Positions 1-12,899 of a stretch of 64,000 nucleotides of DNA are shown here, one piece after another; the stretch's first letter is position 1, and each line of letters starts with the position of its first letter. Origin of the DNA: Kingdonia uniflora (Eukaryota > Streptophyta > Magnoliopsida > Ranunculales > Circaeasteraceae). Location of the stretch: NCBI GenBank assembly GCA_014058105.1, contig JACGCM010001441.1, positions 992,001 to 1,056,000 on the forward strand, written 5' to 3'. The notes beneath the pieces are model-generated. The model saw only the letters and a program-made list of their open reading frames with translations, was not told the DNA's origin and did not search any database. The translations under genes were made by a program, and so were the position numbers.

Positions 1-120
1 AAATCTGCATAGGTCTTAAATTAAAGCCAGGAGTATTGCGATTTAATTGGTAACAATCCTTGATTGTTGATGGTCGAAAAGAAACTCTTCACCATGATCC
101 AACATATCAAACGAGTTGTC

Positions 121-3100
121 GGCAGCCGAGTTTCTCAAAATTACGATGTAAAGCATCGGAGTGGTACAAAATCCGTACCAGTCATAAATTAAAGCTGGGA
201 GTAATGCGATTAATTTGGTAACTATCCTAGCTGGTTATCGATCGAAAATAAACTCTTCACCACGATCCAACCCCTCAAGCGAGTTGCCAGTAGCCAAACT
301 TCTAAGAATTGTATTCTAAAGAATCAGAATGGTACAAAATCTGTACTGGTCTTAAATTAAAGCCAAGAGTGCTCCAATTCCGTTGGTAACAATCTTAGCT
401 TATTGTCAGTCATAATGAAACTCTTCTCCTTGATTTAACCTTTCAAATGAGTTGTTGGTAGCCAAGCTTTGAGGAATTGCGTTCTAAAGCATCAGAATGG
501 TATAAAATTTGTACCGGTTTAAAATTATAGCCGGGAATGATCCAAGTCATTTGGTAACTATCCGGGCTTGTTATCGGTCATAAACAAATACTTAACCATG
601 ATCTAACCTATAAAACGAGTGGCCGGTAGTCGAGTATTTCCAAATTGAGATCTAAAGCATTGGAGTTATGCGAAATTCGTACCAATCATAAATTAAAGTC
701 AGGAGTGATGCGATTCATTTGGTAACAATCCTGGCTTATTGTCGGTCGAAGAAAAACTCTTTACCACGAATAAACATCTAAAACGAGTTGCAGGCAGCCA
801 AGTTCTAAGAATTGCATTCTAAAGCATCGGAGTGGGGTGAAATCCGTATCAGTCTAAAATTATAGCCGTGAATGTTACGTGTCATTTGGTAACTATCCTT
901 TCTTCATGCTGGCCAAGAAGTAACTCTTAACCACGATTCAACCTCTCAAAGGAGTTGCGGATAGCCAAGTTTCTCAGAATGGCGATCTAAGGAATCGGCT
1001 TATGGTGAAATAAGTGCTGGTCTTAATTTAAAGTCGGGAGTATTCTAATTTGTCTGGTAACTATACTTGGCTATTTTAGGTAAAAAAGAAACACTTCACC
1101 ACGATCCAACCACTCACAGAAGTTGCCGGTAGCCATGCTTCTAAGAATTGTGATCTAAAGCATCGAAATGGTACAAAATCCGTGCAGGTCTTAAATTAAA
1201 ATCGAGAGTATTGCGATTCATTTAGTAACTATCCTTGATAGTTGACGGTCAAAAAGAAACACTTCACCACGATCCAACCTCTTAAACGAGTTGCTAGTAG
1301 GCAAGCTTCTAAGAATTGTGTTTTAAAGCACCGGAATGGGATGAAATCTGAACCGGTCTAAAATTAAAGCCGGGAATGTCGCGTGTCATTTTGTAACTAT
1401 ACAAGCCTATTGTCGGTCATAAAAAAAATCATAACCACGATCTAACCTCACAAACGAGTTACCGGTAGCCTAGTTTCTCATAATTGTGATCTAAAGCATC
1501 GAAGTGGTGTGAAATCACGTTCATAAATTAGTGTCGGGAGTGATGCGATTCATTTGGAAACTATCCTAGCTTGTTTTTGGCCAAAAAGAAACTCTTCACC
1601 ACGATCCAACCTCTCAAACAAGTTGCCGGTTGCCAAGCATCTTGAAATTGCGTTCAATAGTATCGGAATGGCAAAATCTGTGCCAGTCTTATATTAAAAC
1701 TGGCAGTGTTGCGATTCATTTGGTAACTATCCTAGCTTGTTCCTGGTCATAAAGAAGCACTTCATCTCGATCCAATCTTTGAAATGAGTTGTCGGTAGCC
1801 AAACTTCTAAGATTTGCGATCAAAAGAATCAGAGTGGGGTAAAATCGGTACAAGTCTAAAATTATAGCCTGGAGTATTGTGATTCATTTGTACCTATCCT
1901 TGGTTGTTTTAAATCAATCATAAAATTGTCACCACGATCTAACCTCTCAAACGAGTTGTCGACAGTCGAATTTCTCTCAATTGCGATCTAAAGCATCGGA
2001 GTGGTACAAAATTGGCACATGTCATAAATTAAAGCCGGGAGTGATGCGATTCATTTGGTAATTATCCTAGCTAGTTGTTCAAAAATAAAATCTTCACCAC
2101 GATCCAACCCCTCAAACGATTTGCCAGTTGCCAAACTACTAAGAATTGCATTCTAAAGTATCGGAATGGTACAAAATCCGTATTGGTCGTAAATTAAAAC
2201 CAGGAGTACTGCGATTCTTTAGGTAACTATCTTAGCTAGTTGTCAGTTTAAAATAAATTTTTCGCCTCAATCCAATCTCTCAGACGAGTTGCCAGTAGCT
2301 AAGCCTTGAAGAATTGCGATCAAAAGCATCGGAATGGTATAAAATCCGTACTAGGTTAAAATTATAGCCAGGAATGTTGCTAGTCATTTGGTAACTATCT
2401 GGGCTTGTTGTCGGTCATAAAAAAATTCTTAACCACGATTCAACCTTATAAACGAGTTGCCGGTAACCGAGTTTCTCATAATTGCGATCTAATTTAAAAT
2501 TGGGAGTATTGTAATTCATCTAGTAAAAATCCTTGGTGGTTTGTTGCAAAAATGAAGCTCTTCACTACGATCCTACCTCTCAGATGAGTTGTCGGTAGCA
2601 ATGCTTCTAAGAATTGCGATCTAAGGCATCAAAATGGAATGAAATCCGTGTAGCTCGTAAATTAAAACTGGGAGTGTTGCGATTCATTTGGTAACTATCA
2701 TTGATTGTTGATGGTCAAAACGAAACTCTTCACCACGATCCAACTTCCCAAACGAGTTGCATGTATCCAAGCTTCTAAGAATTGCCTTCTAAAGCATCAG
2801 AATGGTATGAAATCCATATCGGTCTAAAATTATAGCTGGGAAAGTTGTGTCATTTTGTAACTATCCAAGCTCGTGGTGGGTCATTAACAAATTCTTAACA
2901 ATGATCCAGCCACTCAAACGAGTTGTCGGTAGCCGAGTTTTTTAGAATTGTGATCTAAATCATCGGAGTGGTGCAAAATCCGTCCTGGTCATGAATTAAA
3001 AGTCAGGAGTGAAGCGATTCATTTGGTAACTATCCTAGCTTGTTGTCGGTCCAAAATAAACTCTTCACCCCGATCCAACCTCTCAAACGAGTTACCGGTG

Positions 3101-6100
3101 GCCAAGCTTCTAGGAATTGTATTCTATAATATCATAATGGTACAAAATATGTGCCAGTCTTAAATTAAAACTGGGAGTGTTGTGATTCATTTGGTAACTA
3201 TCTTAGCCTATTTTCGTTCATAAAGAAACGAGTTGTCGGTAGCCAGGCTTTTAAGAATTGTGATGTAAAGCATCAAAGGGGGGTAAAATTCGTACCGATC
3301 TTAAAGTATAACCGGGAATGTTACGTGTCATTTGATAACTATCCTAGCTTGTTGCCGGCAAAGATGAAACACTAAACCAAGATTCAAGCTCTTAAGCGAG
3401 TTGCAGATATCCAAGTTTCTCATAATTGCGATCAAAGGCATCAGAGTGGGGTCAAATCCGTACCGATCTTAATTTAAAATTAGGAGTATTGTTATACGTT
3501 TGGTACCAATTCTGGGTTGTTTTAAGTAAAAAATAAACTCTTCACCATGATCCAACCTCTCAAACGAGTTGCCGGTAGCAATGTTTATAAGAATTACAAT
3601 ATAAAGCATCAGAATGATACGAAATTCGTACAATTCTTAAATTAAAACCAAGAGTGTTATGATTCATTTAGTAACTATCCTTGATTTTTAAGAGTAGAAA
3701 TGAAACTCTTCACCATGATCTAAAATCTTAAATGAGATGCCGGCAGCCGAGTTTCTCAAAATTGCGATGTAAAGCATCAGAGTGGTACAAAATCAATACC
3801 ATTCATAAATTTATGCTGGGATTGATGTGATTCATTTGTTAACTATCCTTTCTGGTTGTCGGTCAAAAAGAAAATCTTTTCCACGATCCAACTCCTCAAA
3901 CGAGTTGCCAGTAGCCAAACTTCTAAGAATTGCATTCTAGAGCAACGGAATGGTACAAAATATATACTAGTCATAAATTAAAGCCGGGAGTGCAGAGATT
4001 CCTTTGGTAACTATCTTTGCTTGTTGTCGGTCATAAAAAAACTCTTATCTTCGATCCAACCTCTCAAACGAGTTGGCGGTAGCCATACTACGAAGAATTG
4101 TATTCTAAAGCATCAGAATGGTATAAAATCCGTACTGGTTTTAAATTTTAGCGGGGAATGTTGTAAATCATTTGGTAACTATCCGGGCTTGTTGTCGGTC
4201 ATAAACAAATTCTTAACCACGATACAACCTCTTAAACGAGTTGTCGGTAGCCAAGTTTCTCAGAATTGCGATCTAAAGCATCAAAGTGGTATGAAATCCA
4301 CACCGGTCATAAATTAAAGCCGAGAGTGATGCAATTTATTTGGTAACTATCCTATCTTGTTGTTGGTCGAAAAGAAACTCTTTACCATGATTATACCTCA
4401 CAAACGAGTTGCCGGTAGCCAAGTTCAAAGAATTGTGTTTTAAAGCCTCGAATTGGGGTAAAATCCATACCGGTCAAAAATTATAGCCGAGAATGTTACG
4501 TGTCATTTGGTAACTATCCTAGTTTCTTGCCGGCCATGAAAAGACTCTAAGCCACGATTCAACCTCTCAAACGAGTTGTGGATAGCTAAGTTTCTTATAA
4601 TAGCGATATAAGGAATCGGCCTAGGATGAAATCCGTACCGGTCGTAATTTAAAATTGGGAGTATTGTAATTCATTTGGTAACTATCCTTGGTTGTTTGAA
4701 GTATTAAAGAAACTCTTCACCACGATCCCACCTCTTACACGAGTTCCCGGTAGCCATGCTTCTAAGAATTGTGATCTAACGCATTCAAATGGTACGAAAT
4801 CTGTGCAGCTCATAAATTAAAATCGGGAGTGCTGCGATTCATTTGGTAACTATCCTTGATTGTTGATGGTCGAAAATAAACTCTTCACCATGATCCAACT
4901 TCCCAAACGAGTTGCCTGTAGCCAAGCATCTAAGAATTGCGTTCTAAAGCATCAGAATGGTATGAAATACGTACCGATCTAAAATTATAGCCGGGAATGT
5001 TGCATGTCATTTTTTAACTATCCAAGCTTGTTGTCGGTCATAAACAAATTCTTAACAACGATCCATCCACTCAAACGAGTTGTCGGTAGTCGAGTTTCTC
5101 AGAGTTGCAATCTAAAGCATCGGAGTGGTGCGAAATTCGTCCCGGTCATAAATTAAAGTCGGGAGTGATACAATTCATTTGTTAACTATCTTAGCTTGTT
5201 GTCGGTCTAAAAGAAACTCTTCACCACGATCCAACCTTTCAAACGAGTTGTCGGTGGCCAAGATTCTAGGAATTGCGTTCTATAATATCAGAATGGTATA
5301 AAATGCGAGCCAGTCCTAAATTAAAAATGGGAGTGTTGTGATTCATTTGTTAACTATCCTAGCTTATTTTTGGTCATAAAGAAACACTTCATCTCGATCC
5401 AATCTCTGAAACGAGTTGCCGGTAGCCAAACTTCTAAGAATTGTGATCTAAAGCATCAGAGTGGGGTAAAATCCATTCCGGTCTTAAAGAATAGCTGGGA
5501 ATGTTACTTGTCATTCAATAACTATCCTTGCTTGTTGCCGGTAAAGAGGAAACACTAAACCAAGATTCATCAACCTCTCATACGAGTTGTAGATATCCAA
5601 ATTTCTCAAAATTGCGATCAAAGGCATCAGAGTGGGGTGAAATCCGTACCGGTCTTAATTTAAAACCGAGAGTATTGTGATTCGCTTGGTACCAATTTTG
5701 GGTTGTGTTAAGTTAAAAATAAACTCTTCACCACGATCCAACCTCTCAAACTAGTTGCCGGTAGCAATACTTCTAAGAATTACAATATAAAGCATCAGAA
5801 TGGTACGAATCCGTACAGGTCTTAAATTAAAACCAGGAGTGTTGAGATTCATTTTGTAGCTATCCTTGATTGTTAATGAAATGAAACTCTTTACCATGAT
5901 CAAACATCTCAAATGAGTTGTCGGCAGCCGAGTTTCTCAAAACTGCGATGTAAAGCATAAAAGTGGTACAAAATCCATACCATTCATAAATTAATGCCGG
6001 GAGTAATGTTATTCATTTGGAAATTATCCTAGTTGGTTGTCGGTCAATGCCGGGAGTAATGGTATAAAATCTCTAGCGATTTAAAATTATGGCCGGGAAT

Positions 6101-6972
6101 GTTGTGTCTCATTTAGTAACTATCCTAGCTTGTTGTCGGCCAAGAAGAATCTCTTAACCACGATTCAAACTCTCAAACGAGTTGTCGATAGCCAAGTTTA
6201 TCAGAATTGTGATCTAAAGCATCAGAGTGTTGCAATTCATTTTATAACTCTCCTTGCTTGTTGTTGGTAGAAAAAAACTCTTCACCACGATACAACCTCA
6301 CAAGCGAGTTGCCGGTAGCCAAACTTCTGAGAATTGTGTTCTAAAGAATCGGAATGGTATGAAATTCATACCGTTCTTAAATTAAAATTGGGAGTGTTAC
6401 GATTCATTTGGTAATTATCCGAGCTTGTTGTCCATCATAAAGAAATTCTTAACCATGATCCAAACTTTTAATCGAGTTGTCAGTAGCCAAGTTTTTCATA
6501 ATTGTGATCTAAAACATCTAACTGGTGCAAAATCCGCACCATTCATAAATTTAGGCTGGGAGTTGTTAGTCAAAAAGAAATTCTTCACCGCAATCGAACC
6601 TCTCAAGCGAGTTGTATTTAGCCAGGCTTTTAAGATTTGCATTCTAAAACATCAGAATGGTACAAATTTGTGTTGGTTCTAAATTAAAACTAGGAGTGTT
6701 GCGATTCATTTGGTAACTATCCTTGATTTTTGTCGGTCATAAAGAAACTCTTCACCTCAATCCAACCTCTTAAGTGTATTGCCGGTAGCCAAGCTTCTGA
6801 GAAATGCGTTCTAAAGTATCGAAATTGTATCAAATCCTCACCGGTCTAAAATTATATCTGGGAATGTTGCGTGTCATTTTGTAACTATCCTAACTTATTC
6901 TCGGCCAAGAAGAAACTCTAAACCACGATTCAACCTCTCAAACGAGTTGTGGATAGCCAAGTTTCTCAGAAT
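121..6972. repeat. Higher-order repeat of about 1.8-2.2 kb in domain I
   Basis: A marker monomer containing GGCAGCCGAGTTTCTCAAAA, or close variants, lies at 121, 1961, 3742 and 5923, giving spacings of 1840, 1781 and 2181 bp (about 11, 10.6 and 13 monomers). Independent markers agree. GGAATCGG(C) at 991 and 4612, TCCGGGCTTG at 561 and 4182, and AGTTC at 801 and 4422 are each 3621 bp apart. CAACTTCCCA at 2741 and 4896, and TTCTATAAT at 3122 and 5278, are 2155-2156 bp apart. The spacings are not whole multiples of 168, so the copies have lost or gained parts of monomers since they were duplicated. Confidence 0.75.
5993..6061. repeat. Satellite junction flanked by a 16-bp direct repeat
   Basis: The 16-mer AATGCCGGGAGTAATG occurs at 5993-6008 and again at 6046-6061. 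The monomer phase jumps at the second copy: sequence that should continue with TTATTC continues with GTATAAAATC. This looks like a template-switch or recombination scar inside the array. Confidence 0.7.
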
Positions 6973-7177
6973 TAAAGGGCTTTCTTGGGCTATGAGCTCT
7001 TGATAAAGGCCTATACATAGAAGTTAGTAATGGACTACTCTTATTATGGCATACTACAGACTTAAGAATCCTGGTAGAAATTTTAACAAAGAAGAAAGCC
7101 CCCCCTTGAGATTGTATTGGTTTGGTAAACTCTAACCAAGATAAAGTGAAGGAGCTTCATGGATTCAAGATCCTTTT
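6973..7177. other. Non-satellite insert with a 10-bp inverted repeat
   Basis: The satellite stops after CAGAATT (6972). It resumes at about 7178 with CAACTATCCTAGCCTGTT, which jumps directly to AGGTCCAAAATTATAGCC, so the resumed part is also rearranged. Inside, GGGCTTTCTT (6977-6986) is complementary to AAGAAAGCCC (7092-7101), bounding about 125 bp. That is the layout of a small MITE-like element, but no clear target duplication flanks the inverted repeat and the inserted DNA continues some 75 bp beyond it. I do not recognise the sequence. It could equally be filler DNA captured at a break. Confidence 0.5.
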
Positions 7178-9108
7178 CAACTATCCTAGCCTGTTAGGTC
7201 CAAAATTATAGCCGGGAATGTTAGGTGTCATTTGTTAGCTATCCTAGCTTATTGTCGGCCAAGAAAATACTCTTAACCACGATTCAACCTCTCAAACGAG
7301 TTTTCGGTAGCCAAGTTTCTCAGAATTGCGATCTAAAGCATAGGAGTGGGGTGAAATCCGTTCCGATCTTAAATTAAATTCGGGAGTATTGTGATTCATT
7401 TTGTAACTATCCTCGTTTGATGCTGGCCGGAAATAAACTATTAACCACGATCTAACTTCTCAAACGAGTTGTTAGTAGCCAAACTTCAAAGAATTGAGTT
7501 CTAAAGCACCGGGATGGTATACAATTCTTACCGGTCTTAAATGAAAACTGGGAGTCCTGCGATTCATTTGGTAACTTTCCTAGCTTGTTATCCATAAAAA
7601 AAACTCTTAACCATGAACGAACCTCTCAAGCGAGTTACCGGCGGCCAAACTTTTAAGAATTGCGCTCAAAAGCATCGAAATGGTATGAAATCCCCTCCGG
7701 TCTAAAATTATAGCCGAGAATATTGCGTGCCATTTGGTAACTATCCTAGCTTGTTTTCGGCCATGAAGAAACTATTAACCACGATTCAACAACTCAAACG
7801 AGTTGCCGATAACCAAGTTTCTCAAAATTACGATCTAAGGCATATGAGTGGTGAAATATCCGTACCAGTCTGAAATTAAAGCCAGGAGTGATGCGATTCA
7901 CTTGCTAACTATCTTAGCATGCTTTTGGTCATAAAGAAACTTTTCACCACCATCCAGCCTCTCAAACGAGTTGCCGGTAGCCAAGCTTCTAATAATTGCG
8001 TTCTAAAGCATTGAAATGGTATAAAATCCGTACCGGTCTAAAATTATATTGGGGAATGTTGCGTGTCATTTGGTAACTATTCTAGCTTGTTAGCGGCTAA
8101 GAAGAAACCCTTAAGCATGATTCAACCTCTCGAACGAGTTGCCGGTATCAAAGTTTCTCATAATTACAATATTAAGCATCGGAGTGGGGTAAAATCCATA
8201 CAAGTCTTGAATTAAATCTGGGAGTATTGCGATTCATTTAGTAACTATCCTCGCTTGATGCTGGCCGAAAATAAACTTTTCACCACGATCTAACCTCTGA
8301 AACGAGTTGTCGGTGGCCAAACTTCTAAGAATAGTGTTCTAAAGCATCAGAATGGTGCGATTAATTTGTAAACTTTCTTAGCTTGTTGTTAGTCAAAAAG
8401 AAACCCTTAACCATGATCGAACCTCTAAAATAAGTTACCTGTAGCAAAGTTTCTCAAAATTGTTATCTAAAGCATCAGTGTAATACGAAATCCAAACCGG
8501 TCTCAAATTAAAATTGGGGAGTATTGCGATTCATTTGGTAACTATCCTGGCATGTTTTTGGTCATAAAGAAACTCTTCCCCAATATCCAACCTCTCAAAT
8601 GAGTTGCCGGTAGAAAAACTTTTAAGAATTGCGCTCCAAAGCATCGGAATGGTATGAAATCCATACCTATCTAAAATTATATCCGGGAATACTGCATGTC
8701 ATTTGGTAACTATCCTAGTATGTTGTCAGCTAAGAAGAAACTCCTAACCATGATTCAACAACTCAAATGAGTTAATGAAAGCCAAGTTTTTCAGTATTGG
8801 AATCGAAAGCATCAGACTGGTGCAAAATCCGTATCGGTCTTAAATTAAAGCCGAGAGTGATGCGATTCACTTGATAACTATCTTTGCTTTTTTTTGTTAA
8901 AAAGAATCTCATCACCACGATCCAACCTCTTAAACGAGTTGCCGGTAGAAAAGCTTCTAAGAATTGCGTTCTAATGCATCGGAAAGGTATGAAATCCAAA
9001 CAGGTCAAAAATTATAGCCGAGAATGCTAAGTGTCATTTGCTAATTAATATAGCTTGTTGTCGTCTAAGAAAAAACTCGTAACCGTGATTCAACCTCATA
9101 AATAAGTT
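7178..9108. repeat. 168-bp satellite array, domain I, second block
   Basis: The same 168-bp satellite in the same orientation. Both the common monomer (GATTCATTTGGTAACTATCC) and the domain I subtype (GGAATGTTGCGTGTCATTTG with GGC(C/T)AAGAAGAAAC) are present. Short minus-strand open frames here are satellite translations. No gene is seen. Confidence 0.95.
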
Positions 9109-9196
9109 TATTTATTTTTTATTATTTTTTTTGGAAAGGAAAGCCAATTTTATATAGGGATCCGTATCCCTGAGTTTCTAATCCCGTGGGGTTTCG
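9109..9196 (-). mobile_element. 5'-truncated tRNA-derived SINE
   Basis: An A/T-rich run (9109-9132, the element's A-rich tail on the minus strand) is followed by the reverse complement of the SINE tail also seen elsewhere in the window: CTATATAAAA-type sequence, GGATCCGTATCCCTGAGTTT, and then the pol III B box region (GGTTTCGAACC on the plus strand at 9190-9200). Flanking AACCTC(A/C)... repeats AACCTCATAAATAAGTT (9092-9108) and AACCTCACAAATAAGTT (9197-9213) form a 17-bp target site duplication with one mismatch. The copy is cut off at the B box, so the A box half is missing. Confidence 0.85.
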
Positions 9197-12100
9197 AACC
9201 TCACAAATAAGTTGTCGATAACCAAGTTTCTCATAATTGTAATCTAAAGCATCGGAGTGGGGTAAAATCTGTACCGGTCTTAAATTAAAGCTGGGAGTGT
9301 TACGATTCATTTTTTTACTATCCTCGCTTGATGTTGGTCGAAAATAAACTCTTCACCACGATCTAACCTCTCAAGCGAGTTATCGGTAGCCAATTTCTTA
9401 AGAATTGTGTCCTAAAACATCAGAATAGTATGAAATCCGTACCGGTCTACAATATAGTGGGGAATGTTGTGTGTTATTTGGTAACTATCCTAGCCTGTCG
9501 TCGATAAAAAAAAATCTTAACCACGATTCATCCTTTCAATCGAGTTGCCAATAGCCAAGTTTCTCAGAATTGCAATCTAAAGCACCGGAGTGGGGTGAAA
9601 TCCGTACCGGCCTTAATTGAAAGCTAGAAGTGTTGCGATTCATTTTATAACTATCTTCGCTTGATATTGGTCGAAAATAAACTCTTCACCACGATCCAAC
9701 CTCACAAACGAGTTGTCGGTTGCCAAACTTCTAAAAATTGCGTTATAAAGCTTCAAAATAGTACAAAATCTGTGCCATTCTTAAATTAAAACTGGGAGTA
9801 TTGTGATTTATTTGGATACTTTCCTAACTTGCTGTTTGTTATAAAGAAACTCTTAACTACTACCGAACCTCTCAAACGAGTTGCCGGTAGCTAAGTTTCT
9901 CAAAATTGTTATCTAAAGCATCAGTGTGAGGCAAAAAGAATCTCTTCCATACCAGTCTTGAATTATTTTCGGGAGTGTTGGAGATTCATTTTGTAACTAT
10001 CCTATCTTGTTTTTTGTCATAAAGAATCTCTTCCCCACGATCCAAGATCTCAAACGTGTTGCCGGTAGCCAAGCTTCTTAAAATTGCACTCTAAAGCATC
10101 AGAATGGTATAAAATCCATACCAGTCTAAAATTATAGCCGGGAATGTTGCGTATCATTTTGTAACTATCCTAGCTTGTTGTTGGCCAAGAAGAAACTCTT
10201 AACCACGATTCACCCACACAAACGAGGTTCCGATAGCCAAGTTTCCCAAAATTGCGATCTAAAGCATCGGAATGGGGCAAAATCTGTACCGGTCTTAAAT
10301 TAAAACCGCGAGTGTTGCGATTCATTTGGTTATTTTCCTAACTGGTTGTCGGTCTTAAAGAAACTCTTAACCACGATCCGACTTCTTAAATGAGTTGCTG
10401 TTGCCAAACTTCTATGAATTGCTTTCTAGAACATCAGAATGGTACAAAATCCGTACAGATCTTAAATTAAAACTTGGAGTATTATGATTCATTTGGTAAC
10501 AATCCTAGCCTGTGGTCGGTCATAAATAAACTCTTAACCATGATCGAACCACTCAAACGAGTTGTTGGTAGCCAAGCTTCTGAGAAATGCTCTCTAAAGC
10601 ATCGAAATGGTATGAAATTTATACCGGTCTAAAACTATAGCCGGGAATGCTGTGTGTCATTTGGTAACTATCCTAGTTTGTTGTCGGCCATGAAGAACTC
10701 TTAACCATGATAGATCCTCACAAATAAGTTGCTGATAACCCAAGTTTCTTAAAATTGCAATCTAAAGCATCAAAGTGGTGTAAAATCCGTACCGGTATTA
10801 AATTAAAATTGGGAGTGCTGCAGTTCATTTGGTAACTTTCTAAACTTGATGTTGATCATAAAGAAACTCTTAATCGCAATCGAACCTCTAAACGAGTTGC
10901 CGGTAGCAAAGTCTCACAATTTTTTTTTCTTAAGCTTCAGTGTGGGGCGAAATCTGTATCGGTCTCAAAATATTTTTGGGAGTGTTGTGAACCATTTGGT
11001 AGCTATCCTAGCTTATTTTTGTTCATAAAGAAACTCTTACCCACGATCCAATCTCTCAAACGAGTTGCCGGTCACCAAGCTTCTCAGAATTGTGATCGAA
11101 AGCGTCAGTATGGTACAAAATACATACCGGTCTTAAATTAAAGTCAAGAGTGATGCGATTCACTTGGTAACTATCTTAGCATGTTTTTAGTCAAAAATAA
11201 ATTCTTCCCCACGATCCAACCTCAGAAATGAGTTGTCGGTAGCTAAGCTTCTAAGAATTGCTTTCTAAAGCATCGGAATGGTACAAAATCCCTACCGCCT
11301 TAAATTAAAATTGGGAGTGTTGCGATTCATTTAGTAATTATCCAAGCTTGTTATCGGTTATAAATGAATTCTAAACCATGATTCAATCTCTCAAACGAGT
11401 TGCCGGTGTCCATGTTTCTCAAAATTGCAATCTAAAGCAAATCAGTGGTGCAAAATCCGTACCGGTCTCAAACTAAAATAGGGAGTCTTCCGTTTCATTT
11501 GGTAAATTTTCTACCTTGTTGTAGATCATAAAGAAAATCTTCACCACAATCCAACCTCTCAAACGAGTTGCCGTTAGGCCAAGCTTCAAAGACTTGCGTT
11601 TTAAAGCATTAGATTGGTATGAAATCCGTACCGATCTTAAATTAAAGCCAGGAGTGTTGCATGTTGAAACTATCCTTGCTTGCTATCGGTTGAAAAGAAA
11701 CTCTTCACCACGATCCAACCTCTCAAATGAGTTGTAGGCAGCCAAGCTTCTAATAATTGCATTATAAAGCATCAGAATGGTATAAAATTCGTACCGACCT
11801 AAAATTAAAACCAGGAAAATTTTAATTCATTTGGTAACTATCCTAGCTAGTCTTTTTTGTCGGTCATAAAGAAACTCTTAACCCCGATCGAACCTCTTAA
11901 ACGAGTTGCCGGTAGCCAAACTTTTAAGAATTACGTTCTATATCATCGAAATGGTACAAAATCTGTAACGGCCTTAAATTAAAGCTGGGAGTGTTGCGAT
12001 TCATGTTGTAACTATCATTGCTTGTTGTCGGTCGAAAAGATACTCTTCACCACGATCCAACCTCTCAAACGAGTTGTAGGTAGCCAAGCTTCTAATAATT

Positions 12101-12449
12101 GCATTCTAAATCATCGGAATGGAACAATAATCTGTATAGATCATAAATTAAAACCGAGAGTGTTATGATTTAGTTGGTAACTATCCTTTCTTGTTGTTGG
12201 CCATAAAGAAACTCTTAACCACGATCGAACCACTAAAAAGAGTTACCAGTAGCCAAAATTCTAAGAATTGCGCTCTAAAGCATCAGAATGATACTAGATA
12301 TGTACCGGTATTAAATTAAAACTGGGAATGTTGTACTTAATTTGGTAACTTTCCTTGTCTGTTGCCGGTCATAAAAAAAAGTCTTAACCACGATCGAACC
12401 TCTCAAATGAGTTGCTGGTAGCAAAGTTTCTCAAAATTGTTATCTAAAG
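9197..12449. repeat. 168-bp satellite array, domain I, third block
   Basis: Uninterrupted 168-bp satellite in the same orientation, mixing the common and domain I monomer subtypes. A local variant carries TCATAAAGAAACTCTTAACC followed by ACGATCGAACCTCTCAAACG. The array ends where TCTCAAAATTGTTATCTAAAG (12429-12449) meets a LINE fragment. No gene is seen. Confidence 0.95.
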
Positions 12450-12899
12450 AAAAGTTAGAGAAGAAAGCCTTGAAACTTATAAAAAAATGCCATAATCCTA
12501 TACTCACACACTTAATGTTTGCTGATGATTTGCTAATTTTCTTGGGGAGTGATTTAATTTCTGCTAATGCCCTCCAAGAGTGCCTTACTCATTTCTCTGC
12601 TATTACTGAATTAAAAACTAATGCAGCCAAATCTATTATTTATTTTTCTGCCGTAGAAGCAGGTACTAGAGCAAGTATTAAAGCCATTTTTGGCTTTGAG
12701 GATGGTGATATACCCTTTAGGTACCTTGGAGTTCCTTTGTTGTCTACTAGACTAAAATCTAAGGACAGCCAATACCTTATTGAAAGCATGACTACTAGAG
12801 TTAACCTATTGCAACACAAATTTTTCTCAGGTGTTGGTCAACTTCAACTTGTACAAGCTGTGCTGCAAAACATTAGCATCTATTGGATGGGGGTTTATA
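12450..12899 (+). pseudogene. LINE (L1-type) reverse transcriptase fragment
   Basis: An internal piece of the reverse transcriptase of a plant non-LTR retrotransposon, open from the satellite on the left to the satellite on the right (plus frame of 12437-12916). The polymerase motif FADDLLIF, the (Y/F)xDD box with both catalytic aspartates, lies near the start. It is followed by KTNAAKSIIYFS, then RYLGVPLLSTRLK (the YLGVPL motif typical of plant LINE ORF2) and a thumb-like stretch ending in YWMG. About 150 residues survive of a protein that normally has over 1000. Upstream endonuclease and fingers and all downstream domains are missing, and there is no poly(A) tail, so this is not a normal 5'-truncated insertion. 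The frame is still free of stops, which suggests fairly recent arrival. Flanks TCTCAAAATTGTTATCTAAAG and TATCAGAATTGCGATCTAAAG resemble a 21-bp duplication with about four differences, or simply matching satellite. Confidence 0.88.

Larger units (their letters stand above)
1..6972. repeat. 168-bp satellite array, domain I, first block
   Basis: Head-to-tail monomers. The motif AAATC(C/T)GTAC, or close variants, recurs at 1, 169, 337, 505 and 673, so the period is exactly 168 bp. Each monomer carries, in order: TTAAATTAAAGCCGGGAGTG, GATTCATTTGGTAACTATCC, AGCTTGTTGTCGGTC, AAACTCTTCACCACGATCC, CTCAAACGAGTTGCCGGTAG and CCAAGCTTCTAAGAATTGCG. A HindIII site (AAGCTT) is present in many copies. A domain I subtype reads GGAATGTTGCGTGTCATTTG followed by GGCCAAGAAGAAACTC. 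Neighbouring monomers clearly differ from each other, with many substitutions and small indels. No gene is seen here. Confidence 0.97.

Noticed and set aside
4021..4317. 98-residue open frame
   Set aside because: It spans about 1.8 satellite monomers, and the same peptide words recur in other monomers. The repeat length is a multiple of three, so open frames persist by chance.
8772..9310. Minus-strand frames of 62-78 residues
   Set aside because: Translations of satellite and of the truncated SINE on the reverse strand. No family resemblance.
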